Below, piece after piece: positions 1-5,478 of a stretch of 6,778 nucleotides of DNA; position 1 is the stretch's first letter; each line of letters starts with the position of its first letter. The translations under genes and the position numbers were made by a program. Below the pieces are notes generated by a model. The model was not told the DNA's origin. It saw nothing but the letters and a program-made list of their open reading frames with translations, and searched no databases. Origin of the DNA: CAZART01 sp964487555 (GTDB lineage: Bacteria; Bacteroidota; Rhodothermia; Rhodothermales; VXPQ01). Location of the stretch: contig CAZART010000196.1 in NCBI GenBank assembly GCA_964487555.1, forward strand, positions 1-6,778. Reading direction: 5' to 3'.

Positions 1-1659
1 CCTGCAAATACGCTCGGTCATCTCCGCCACGCTCGAAACCTCCTCCCACCGCACTTGACGTACTTCCGTTCGGTGCGTGTAGAGCCACTGGGACAGCAAA
101 TAGATCTCGTCGATTTCTTTCTCTCGGTAGGTGTCGACTTCGGCCGGCGGCTCCATGAAACATCTTTTCAGCATCTTCTGCAGGTCGAAGCGATCTTCAT
201 CCGAAGGCGGTATGTCTACCTGCAGGGTTTCGGCATGGCGGCCGCGTACGACGGCCAACAGGCGTACCGGATCCTCACGCGACGAGCGATGGATGACCAC
301 GGCGTTGTGGGCGAGCACGCGAGCCGCGACGCCTCGCCGTTTTTCGAGCATGCGCCGCAAGGCCTTCAACCAGTCGCGGTAGGTACCCGCCTGCTCGAAA
401 TCGAGCGCCGACGAGGACTCCATCATCGCCGTCTCAATCCTCTCGCAGACCGAATCGTCGGTACCGTTTAGAAATTCGCGAACGCGGTCTACCTCGTTTC
501 GGTATCGATCGGCACCGGCGCCGCCCTCGCAGGGCGCGGTGCAGCGGCCCATCGACGCGTAGACGCATCGCTGCCCGCGGGCGAACGTATCGTCGTCGCA
601 CTCACGCGTACGAAAGAACCGATCGATGACGTCCACCACAAACGCGGCTTCATTGCGGCTCGACATCGGACCGTAGTACTCGGCTCCGTCGTGGTGAAGG
701 AACGCGCTCGACGTGATGCGAGGGAATGCATGCGTCGTATCGATGCGGATAAACGGGCGGTTCACATACTGCCGCTGCGCGCGGTTGTAGGTCGGCTGGA
801 GCTCCTTGATCAGCTGCGACTCGAGCAGCATGGCCTCGAGCTCCGAATCGGTCACCTGCCACTGCACGTCTCGGACGGATTTCACCATCGTTCGGATGCG
901 TGTAGGATGTCCTTCCACGGCATTGAAATAGCTTCGAACCCGGTCGTTCAGATTTTGCGCTTTGCCGACGTAAATGGTCTTCCCCTTTGCGTCCTTCATG
1001 AAATAGACGCCCGGCCTCTGCGGCAGTCTGCCCAGAACATTTTCGCGGACGTAGGAGACGTTTTTCGAGAGACGCCGCAATTCGGCGTATCGGCGATGCT
1101 GGAATACAAGGACGTCGTCGACGGTCTCGGCCCCATATTCGAGCTCAAGCTGATCGAGAAATCGGATCAACACCTTCGCGGTCGCCTCCGCGTCATCGAG
1201 CGCACGGTGCCGGCGGTTCATCCGGATCCCGAAAAAATCTACGAGGCTCGCGAGCCCCTTAGAACGAAGGCCCGGCAGAAGCCGTCGTGCCAGGCGCAGC
1301 GTGCAAAGGGTATCGTTGGGAAGGGCCGGCAGCCCCGCTCGTGCCTGCTCTTCGTTCACGAAACGCAGATCGAAGGCGAGGTTGTGCGCCACGAATATGC
1401 CGCTGCCCAGAAACGAAAGGAACTGGGGAAGCACGTCGCAGGCGACCGGATGATTGAACACCATGGATGTCGTGATGCCGGTCAGCCACGCGATGCGACC
1501 CGGAACGGCACATCCAGGATTGATCAGCTGCTGAAAACGATCGACGATCTTCCCCTCCTCAATACGGACCGCCGCAATCTCGATCAGCCGATCACTGGCG
1601 GCACGGCCGCCGGTCGTTTCGGTATCGACGACGACAAATGGAACACCGTTAACTGCCAT
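1..1659 (-). CDS. DEDDh exonuclease - GIY-YIG (UvrC/Cho-like) nuclease fusion, 3' end cut by window
   Basis: At least 553 codons stay open to the window edge, with no stop seen. Residues 8-170 form a DnaQ/epsilon-type 3'-5' exonuclease: DTETTG (D12, E14), HNLAFD (D97) and HRALDDA (H151, D156) supply the DEDDh catalytic set. Residues 211-295 form a UvrC-type GIY-YIG nuclease: GVYFM at 217, YVGKA from Y230, R240, E280 and N292 match the UvrC catalytic tyrosine, arginine, glutamate and asparagine in spacing. C354, C365, C373 and C377 follow, then a UVR-like helix around 409-437 (LDFEQA). The C-terminal RNase H-like half and HhH of full UvrC are not visible. DnaQ-UvrC fusions are known in other bacteria and are thought to act in DNA repair; the exact reaction here is inferred. 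The chosen ATG sits just before the exonuclease core; an in-frame ATG at 1680 would add seven residues. Neither has a clear ribosome binding site. Confidence 0.95.
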   Translation of the reverse strand, partial: MAVNGVPFVVVDTETTGGRAASDRLIEIAAVRIEEGKIVDRFQQLINPGCAVPGRIAWLTGITTSMVFNHPVACDVLPQFLSFLGSGIFVAHNLAFDLRFVNEEQARAGLPALPNDTLCTLRLARRLLPGLRSKGLASLVDFFGIRMNRRHRALDDAEATAKVLIRFLDQLELEYGAETVDDVLVFQHRRYAELRRLSKNVSYVRENVLGRLPQRPGVYFMKDAKGKTIYVGKAQNLNDRVRSYFNAVEGHPTRIRTMVKSVRDVQWQVTDSELEAMLLESQLIKELQPTYNRAQRQYVNRPFIRIDTTHAFPRITSSAFLHHDGAEYYGPMSSRNEAAFVVDVIDRFFRTRECDDDTFARGQRCVYASMGRCTAPCEGGAGADRYRNEVDRVREFLNGTDDSVCERIETAMMESSSALDFEQAGTYRDWLKALRRMLEKRRGVAARVLAHNAVVIHRSSREDPVRLLAVVRGRHAETLQVDIPPSDEDRFDLQKMLKRCFMEPPAEVDTYREKEIDEIYLLSQWLYTHRTEVRQVRWEEVSSVAEMTERICR

Positions 1660-1864
1660 GGAATGAGGTTTTTGCCGCATCTCATAATTCGCACATACCC
1701 GCCTATTTTAGGCCTTGGACACGTAAGAATCCACGGGGCGCCTGAGAACGGCGAGGGGTCGAGCTTTCTTCTCGTACTCAGCGTCGTTGTGTATCGAGGT
1801 TTTAGTGGATGCGGAGCCCGCGTGTATACAATGGAAGATGGCCGGAATTCTCCTCGGGGATTTT

Positions 1865-1892
1865 TGCCAAATATTGGCAGACGGCCGGCTGC
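1865..1892. promoter_or_regulatory. Two adjoining palindromes upstream of mdh
   Basis: TGCCAAATATTGGCA at 1865-1879 has two 6-base arms around a 3-base centre. It overlaps a second dyad, GCAGACGGCCGGCTGC at 1877-1892, which is symmetric apart from one mismatched pair. They lie 65-92 bp before the mdh start codon. No T-tract follows the first hairpin on either strand, so it is not a standard terminator. It could be an operator or a leader-RNA structure; its function is not shown. Confidence 0.35.
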
Positions 1893-1941
1893 GGGCTGTT
1901 TAATTAGCAACGGAAAACGAGCCGCGAATCACACGTCGTTT

Positions 1942-1946
1942 GGAGG
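1942..1946 (+). promoter_or_regulatory. Shine-Dalgarno site of mdh
   Basis: GGAGG lies 10 bases before the ATG at 1957. It is the only strong Shine-Dalgarno sequence in the window. It fixes the mdh start at 1957 within an open frame that runs far upstream, and it suggests mdh is translated efficiently. Confidence 0.85.
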
Positions 1947-1956
1947 ATTGAAATAT

Positions 1957-2898
1957 ATGGACGCTACAAAGGTGACGGTCATCGGAGCAGGCAATGTGGG
2001 TGCGACGGTCGCGGATTGCGTCGCCCGCAAAGACATGGTCGATGAAGTCGTGCTCGTGGACATCGTCGACGGTATGCCGCAGGGAAAAGCTCTGGACATC
2101 CAGGAATCGGCGCCCATACACCTCTTCGACACGCGCGTCGTGGGTACGAACGGCTACGATGATACGGCGGACTCCGATATATGCGTCATCACGGCCGGTC
2201 TCGCGCGCAAACCGGGCATGAGCCGTGACGACCTGCTCAGCAAGAACGCCGAAATCGTTCGGTCCGTTACCGAACAGTTCGTATCCGGAAGTCCCAATGC
2301 CATTCTGATCGTGGTCTCGAACCCGCTGGATGTCATGGCGTACGTCGCGTACATGACGAGTGGATTTCCTAGCAAGCGCGTGTTCGGTATGGCCGGCGTG
2401 CTCGATACGGCCCGCTACCGCACCTTTGTCGCGATGGAGCTCGGCGTCTCCGTTCGTGACGTCCAGGCTCTCCTGTTGGGCGGCCACGGAGACAGCATGG
2501 TTCCTCTTCCACGCTACACGACGATCGGAGGGATTCCTCTGCCTGATCTCATGGAAGAAAGCAAAATCAGCGAGATCGTCGAACGCACCAAGGGCGGCGG
2601 CGGCGAGATCGTCAAGCTGATGGGTACGTCGGCCTGGTACGCACCGGGCGCCGCCGCGGCCGAAATGGTAGAGGCCGTCGTAAAGGACTCCGGGCGAGTT
2701 CTTCCGTGCGCCGCGTGGCTGAATGGGGAATACGGCTTGAACGAGCTCTTCATTGGCGTCCCGGTCCGCCTTGGACGGAACGGCGCCGAAGAGATCATCG
2801 AGGTCGATCTGGACAGCGACGAAGAGAAGCTGATGGACGACTCGGCCGAGCACGTTCGAAGCAACCTCGAGGCGCTCGAGCGCGTACAGTCGGTGTGA
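1957..2898 (+). CDS. mdh: Malate dehydrogenase, LDH-like NAD-dependent type
   Basis: This 313-residue protein is full length for the LDH-like malate dehydrogenase family. It should interconvert malate and oxaloacetate with NAD(H) in the cytoplasm, as part of the TCA cycle. The N-terminal Rossmann fold carries GAGNVG at 10-15, and D35 ends the second strand, as expected for NAD rather than NADP. The mobile loop ARKPGMSRDDLL at 83-94 provides R84 and R90, the malate/oxaloacetate-binding arginines that separate MDH from LDH. N122, D150, R153 and catalytic H177 (GGHGD) complete the active site. From memory the sequence is closest to Salinibacter/Rhodothermus MDHs. The open frame extends upstream to 691, but that part is antisense to the nuclease gene, and the GGAGG at 1942 settles the start. 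The gene stands alone: divergent from the nuclease gene and followed within about 15 bp by the repeat array. Confidence 0.97.
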   Translation: MDATKVTVIGAGNVGATVADCVARKDMVDEVVLVDIVDGMPQGKALDIQESAPIHLFDTRVVGTNGYDDTADSDICVITAGLARKPGMSRDDLLSKNAEIVRSVTEQFVSGSPNAILIVVSNPLDVMAYVAYMTSGFPSKRVFGMAGVLDTARYRTFVAMELGVSVRDVQALLLGGHGDSMVPLPRYTTIGGIPLPDLMEESKISEIVERTKGGGGEIVKLMGTSAWYAPGAAAAEMVEAVVKDSGRVLPCAAWLNGEYGLNELFIGVPVRLGRNGAEEIIEVDLDSDEEKLMDDSAEHVRSNLEALERVQSV

Positions 2899-2913
2899 TG
2901 CGACTGCGTCTGT

Positions 2914-3210
2914 AACGCGTTGGCGATCGGGACGTGTTGGCGATTGGGGCGTATCAGCGGTCGGAAGGCGTTGGCCGTCGGAACGTGTCGGCGGTCGGAA
3001 GGCGTTGGCGGTCGGAANNNNNNNNNNNNNNNNNNNNNNNNNNNNNNNNNNNNNNNNNNNNNNNNNNNNNNNNNNNNNNNNNNNNNNNNNNNNNNNNNNN
3101 NNNNNNNNNNNNNNNNNGTCGGAACGTGTCGGCGGTCGGAAGGCGTTGGCGGTCGGAATGCGTTGGGGATCGTACCGCGTTAGTGATCGGAAAGTGGTGG
3201 CGATCGGAAT
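2914..3210. repeat. 17-bp tandem repeat (minisatellite), interrupted by the assembly gap
   Basis: Units match GRTCGGAASGYGTYGGC. The core (G/C)(G/A)T(C/T)GG begins at 2925, 2942, 2959, 2976, 2993 and 3010 left of the gap, and at 3117 (first base hidden), 3134, 3151, 3168, 3185 and 3202 right of it. The spacing is exactly 17 bp every time. Inner units have GGTCGG or CGTCGG and are nearly identical. Outer units (2925, 2942, 3168, 3185, 3202) have GAT and diverge more. The inner units alternate between two versions, giving a 34-bp higher-order unit. As 17 is not a multiple of three and the consensus has no stop codon in any frame, open frames cross it by default. No spacers of unique sequence exist, so it is not CRISPR. 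The array starts about 15 bp after the mdh stop and ends at the FKBP gene start. Function unknown. Confidence 0.92.
3018..3117. other. Assembly gap, 100 Ns
   Basis: Exactly 100 unknown bases, the conventional length for a scaffold gap of unknown size, sit inside the 17-bp array. The 41 bases before the gap (2977-3017) and the 41 bases after it (3118-3158) are identical, so the true length may be anything from an overlap (no gap) to many more repeat units. Confidence 0.98.
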
Positions 3211-3229
3211 GGACAGGGTGTATACGGCT

Positions 3230-3682
3230 ATGTCTCGCTTAATGGGAGCCGTCGTCTGCCTGGTGCTTGTCGGGGCCGTGCTGACGGCCTGTGACAGTGG
3301 AAACGAGCCCCGTGTAGAGATCGAGGACCTGGTAATCGGTGACGGCGCTACCGCCGACAACCGCGACGTCGTTATTATCGATTACGTCGGTTCACTGACC
3401 GACGGCACCGTCTTCGACAGCTCTGAAGAGTGGGGAGCGCTTCGTTTCCAGTTGGAAACCGGCATCATCTACAGCCTGCCGCAGGGACAGTCCGGCCGTG
3501 TGATTCAGGGGCTCATCGAAGGCGTGCGCGGTATGAAAGTGGGAGGCGTCCGCCTGCTAACGATTCCCCCGGAACTGGCCTACGGCATGAGCGGCTATGG
3601 AAGACGTGGCGTGGCCGATATCATCCCCAAGAACGCAACGCTGGTGTTTGAGGTGGAACTGCTTGGCGTTTTGGCCTCGTGA
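3230..3682 (+). CDS. FKBP-type peptidyl-prolyl cis-trans isomerase, lipoprotein
   Basis: The 150-residue product has a short signal with hydrophobic residues 6-18 and the lipobox LTAC, predicting lipidation at C21 and attachment in the cell envelope. One FKBP domain follows at about 29-147. It holds Y52, DGTVFDSS (F62, D63), F73, VIQG (V91, I92), the run MKVGGVRLLTIPPELAYG (Y118) and IPKNATLVFEVELL (F140), covering nearly every FKBP12 ligand-pocket position. The tryptophan at the pocket floor (W59 in FKBP12) is leucine, L95, as in some other bacterial FKBPs; activity is probably kept. The expected role is prolyl isomerisation of envelope proteins. ATG 3230 gives a normal lipoprotein signal and has a weak purine stretch before it. 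ATG 3209, inside the last repeat unit, would add seven residues and is also possible. Longer readings cross the gap and are not credible. Confidence 0.93.
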   Translation: MSRLMGAVVCLVLVGAVLTACDSGNEPRVEIEDLVIGDGATADNRDVVIIDYVGSLTDGTVFDSSEEWGALRFQLETGIIYSLPQGQSGRVIQGLIEGVRGMKVGGVRLLTIPPELAYGMSGYGRRGVADIIPKNATLVFEVELLGVLAS

Positions 3683-3744
3683 CGATCCGCTTGACCTCGT
3701 GACGATCCGCACGTATTCCGTGTTTTGACCCCGTGACGATCAGT
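3671..3744. repeat. 20-bp direct repeats across the FKBP stop codon
   Basis: TTGGCCTCGTGACGATCCGC (3671-3690) is followed directly by the same 20 bases with one change (3691-3710). A third, looser copy lies at 3725-3744 (TTGACCCCGTGACGATCAGT). The TGA in the first copy is the FKBP stop codon (3680-3682). This looks like a local duplication of the gene's 3' end. Confidence 0.85.
3710..3726 (+). terminator. Weak hairpin plus T-run after the FKBP gene
   Basis: CACG (3710-3713) can pair with CGTG (3719-3722) around a five-base loop, and TTTT follows at 3723-3726. It lies 28 bp after the FKBP stop, in the convergent interval with minus-strand genes, which is where a terminator is expected. The stem is short, so efficiency is doubtful. 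Confidence 0.3.
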
Positions 3745-3931
3745 ACGTCATGCGTTCATGAAGAACCTGAAGGCGGCGATTGATGCTTTTGACCTCTTGA
3801 AAGATCGCGCCGCGCTCGTGACGGTTGCAGGCCGTGTTCAGAAGCAGGTCACGGCGCTTCTTGAGGCGAATGATCTCGTGCTGCGTAAAGGCGAGATCGT
3901 CGTTCGAAGATTTGTCAACGGGGAAGAGCAT
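3740..3931 (-). CDS. Possible small basic helical protein, 63 residues, unknown function
   Basis: I do not recognise this protein. The product is highly charged and predicted mostly helical from about residue 15, with a basic RLKKRR patch and a leucine/isoleucine pattern compatible with a short coiled coil. There is no signal peptide. Codon choice is clean for this genome: arginines are all CGC or CGT, there is no ATA or CTA, and third positions are roughly 70% GC. The opposite-strand frame at 3758-3988 uses CGA, AGA, AGG and TTG. This favours the minus reading, but the two frames mirror each other codon for codon, so the choice is uncertain. The start at 3931 lies 49 bp after the methyltransferase stop and has no ribosome binding site. 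Extending to ATG 4042 would overlap the methyltransferase and brings in poor codons. Confidence 0.42.
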   Translation of the reverse strand: MLFPVDKSSNDDLAFTQHEIIRLKKRRDLLLNTACNRHERGAIFQEVKSINRRLQVLHERMTY

Positions 3932-3980
3932 ATCGCCGGCAGGACATTGCGGCCGGCAGCCGGAACGGCCGCGGCCCGAT

Positions 3981-4775
3981 TCAGCTAATCGGTTTCTGAA
4001 AAACAATGAAATGATGTTGTGGGAGGATGTCGCGCGTTTCACGCCAATCCAGTCCGGCGGCCGACATCTCCTTGCGAGCCTGCTCGTCGGTTATTTTATA
4101 GACCGAGGCGGCAGGAATCGTGGGGTCTTCTCCCCGGTATTCGACGAGAACGACACGCCCACCGGGTTTCAGCGCATCGCGGATGTTGAGCATCATCTCG
4201 CGCGGATGGGAAAACTGCGTGTAGGTAAATACAATCAGCGCTACATCCACGGATTCCTCCGGCAAACCGGGGTTTCGGACGGTTCCCAGTACCGGTTCGA
4301 CATTGTTGACGCCGCGGTTGGCGGCACGGTCCGCGATAATTTCGAGCATCTCCTCCTCAATGTCGACAGCGAACACTTTTCCTTCCGGAACGTGGGGAGC
4401 AAGCCGAAAGGTAAAATACCCCGTTCCGGCTCCGATGTCGGCGACGACGTCGTCGATTTCGAGCTCCAGTGCACGCACGACGCGATTTGGAAGCTCGTTC
4501 GTCTCGCGTTCCGGGCGATCTAGCCATTCTTCGCGGCCGATGCCCGCCACTTCCGCGATTTCACGGCCCATGTAGTAGCGGCCGGTGCCCTCTTCGCTGC
4601 TCGGATCGTTCTGGACGTACACGTCAGCGGTGTCGGTATGCACCGCCGCCTCCTCGGCTCGATCACACCCGACGATGACCCACATGACCGCTACTAGTAC
4701 GCCGGTTAATGCGCGGCCATGCAAGGCGGACCGGCCACGCTCACGAAGGCTCAGGGAGTCTGTATATATCGCCAT
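3981..4775 (-). CDS. Class I SAM-dependent methyltransferase with lipoprotein-like signal
   Basis: The 264-residue product has a basic N-terminus, a hydrophobic stretch at 22-35 and a lipobox-like IVGC with C37, then a polar linker, so export and lipidation are predicted. The domain begins with YMGREIA (68-74) and WLDRPERE (84-91), a signature I associate with a poorly characterised methyltransferase family. The SAM site follows: ADIGAGTGYFT (112-122), acidic D138 ending strand 2, the VDVALIVF strand (175-182), and ALKPGGRVVLVEY (200-212). The fold is a complete seven-strand class I methyltransferase; the substrate is unknown. The 21-residue stretch before the hydrophobic core is long for a lipoprotein signal. 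An in-frame TTG at codon 18 would give a shorter, more typical one. It lies 89 bp after the small lipoprotein gene on the same strand. An export signal is odd for a SAM-dependent enzyme. Confidence 0.92.
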   Translation of the reverse strand: MAIYTDSLSLRERGRSALHGRALTGVLVAVMWVIVGCDRAEEAAVHTDTADVYVQNDPSSEEGTGRYYMGREIAEVAGIGREEWLDRPERETNELPNRVVRALELEIDDVVADIGAGTGYFTFRLAPHVPEGKVFAVDIEEEMLEIIADRAANRGVNNVEPVLGTVRNPGLPEESVDVALIVFTYTQFSHPREMMLNIRDALKPGGRVVLVEYRGEDPTIPAASVYKITDEQARKEMSAAGLDWRETRDILPQHHFIVFQKPIS

Positions 4776-4836
4776 ACAAGAAATCGTCTAACTTAGTAAA
4801 CAGCGGCTTGCCAATACGGCCGTCGTGTTTAGCGCA

Positions 4837-4870
4837 AACGACCTACCGCTTTATCGAGAACGACCTACCG
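4837..4870. repeat. 12-bp direct repeat at the stop of the small lipoprotein gene
   Basis: AACGACCTACCG occurs at 4837-4848 and again at 4859-4870, 22 bp apart. The second copy contains the lipoprotein gene's TAG stop (complement of 4865-4867), so the duplicate lies just past the gene end. It resembles a small 3'-end duplication like the one after the FKBP gene. Confidence 0.7.
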
Positions 4871-5368
4871 TTCGAGTCCAAAATAGTCCGCCACGGCCTC
4901 GTAATTGGTCAGATCGATTCCGGTCTTCGACAACGGCATTGCGTCGATGATGACGACTTTGACTTCCTGGTCCGGCTGAGCAGAGAGATCAACGGCTTCA
5001 CCCGACGACGCCTCGTAAAATAGCTCCAGAAAATCGTCGTCGTACGCATATCCAAACGTCAAGGTGTAATCGACGGCCGCCAGGTCGGGCGACTCTTCAC
5101 CAAATGTGTATGGCATCGCCGTCCAGGTGCCTTGCTCGCGAAAATAGGTCAAGACGGCGCCGTTGTCGACGACGTTCGGCGTGATCGCCGGGACGTCGTA
5201 TTGCACCGACGCCACGGGCCCATTAATGACGGCGTCGTCCATGGAAAAGTCGACGACGATAGCGTGCACGGTGGCGTTACCTGAAGGTCCGACCGGATCG
5301 TCGTCTCCGCAGGCCGACAACCCCGCGAAGAGGACGAGTGCAAGGAGAAATGTACGTACGTTGTTCAT
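4865..5368 (-). CDS. Small envelope lipoprotein of unknown function
   Basis: The 167-residue product starts with a textbook lipoprotein signal: MNNVR, a hydrophobic core at 7-17, and lipobox LSAC with C20, followed by GDDD. The mature part is acidic and rich in beta-forming stretches. It contains an INGPVASVQYD segment, a TWTAMPYTF segment (about residues 81-89), and a final VKVVIIDAMP strand before a short tail. From memory this order (a 'not given' or variable strand, W..LPYT, and a terminal KVVVI strand) recalls small uncharacterised lipoproteins of Bacteroidota. I cannot name a family with certainty. No catalytic motif is visible. The aspartates after the cysteine do not settle whether it stays in the inner membrane. 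It lies between the asparaginase (110 bp upstream) and methyltransferase genes on the same strand. Confidence 0.85.
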   Translation of the reverse strand: MNNVRTFLLALVLFAGLSACGDDDPVGPSGNATVHAIVVDFSMDDAVINGPVASVQYDVPAITPNVVDNGAVLTYFREQGTWTAMPYTFGEESPDLAAVDYTLTFGYAYDDDFLELFYEASSGEAVDLSAQPDQEVKVVIIDAMPLSKTGIDLTNYEAVADYFGLER

Positions 5369-5393
5369 GGCTCGGCCGCTGGTTAGGGAGGCT

Positions 5394-5421
5394 CCGAATG
5401 TCGGCCCATTGTTCGAATGGG
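5394..5421. repeat. Two adjoining short inverted repeats between asparaginase and lipoprotein genes
   Basis: CCGA (5394-5397) pairs with TCGG (5401-5404), and directly next to it CCCATT (5405-5410) pairs with AATGGG (5416-5421) around a five-base loop. They lie in the 110-bp spacer, 26-53 bp before the lipoprotein start codon. No T-run follows on the minus strand, so a standard terminator is unlikely. An operator or RNA leader structure is possible. Confidence 0.35.
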
Positions 5422-5478
5422 ATGACCTGCCTCGATAACGTGCAAAGAACAGGCCGCGTTGAAGCGTCCCCGGCGGAT

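Larger units (their letters stand above)
1660..1956. other. Divergent intergenic region between nuclease fusion and mdh
   Basis: These 297 bp separate the minus-strand nuclease start from the plus-strand mdh start, so promoters for both should lie here. It is more AT-rich than its surroundings. A TATACA at 1825-1830 resembles a -10 box for mdh, but no convincing -35 element lies at the right distance. Two adjoining palindromes lie at 1865-1892. Open frames crossing this stretch have atypical codon choice and no recognisable protein, so I see no gene here. Confidence 0.6.

Noticed and set aside
1584..1910. Minus-strand 108-residue open frame before the nuclease gene
   Set aside because: Its second half overlaps the nuclease start in another frame, and its composition (proline- and arginine-rich, no motif) looks like chance.
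691..1956. Long upstream extension of the mdh reading frame
   Set aside because: Most of it is antisense to the well-supported nuclease fusion, and a strong GGAGG fixes the mdh start at 1957. The extension shows no recognisable domain.
2914..3210. CRISPR array
   Set aside because: The 17-bp units are contiguous with no unique spacers, the period is far too short, and no cas genes are present.
1900..3360. Long minus-strand open frame across mdh and the repeat array
   Set aside because: It runs through 100 Ns, is antisense to mdh, and its low-complexity PTANAFRPPTRSD stretches are just the 17-bp repeat translated.
3758..3988. Plus-strand 76-residue protein
   Set aside because: It mirrors the minus-strand small gene, uses codons uncommon in the neighbours (AGA, AGG, CGA, TTG), ends in low-complexity alanine/arginine, and has no ribosome binding site. 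Not fully excluded.
3825..4523. Plus-strand 232-residue open frame
   Set aside because: It is antisense to the methyltransferase, whose motifs are complete and in order.
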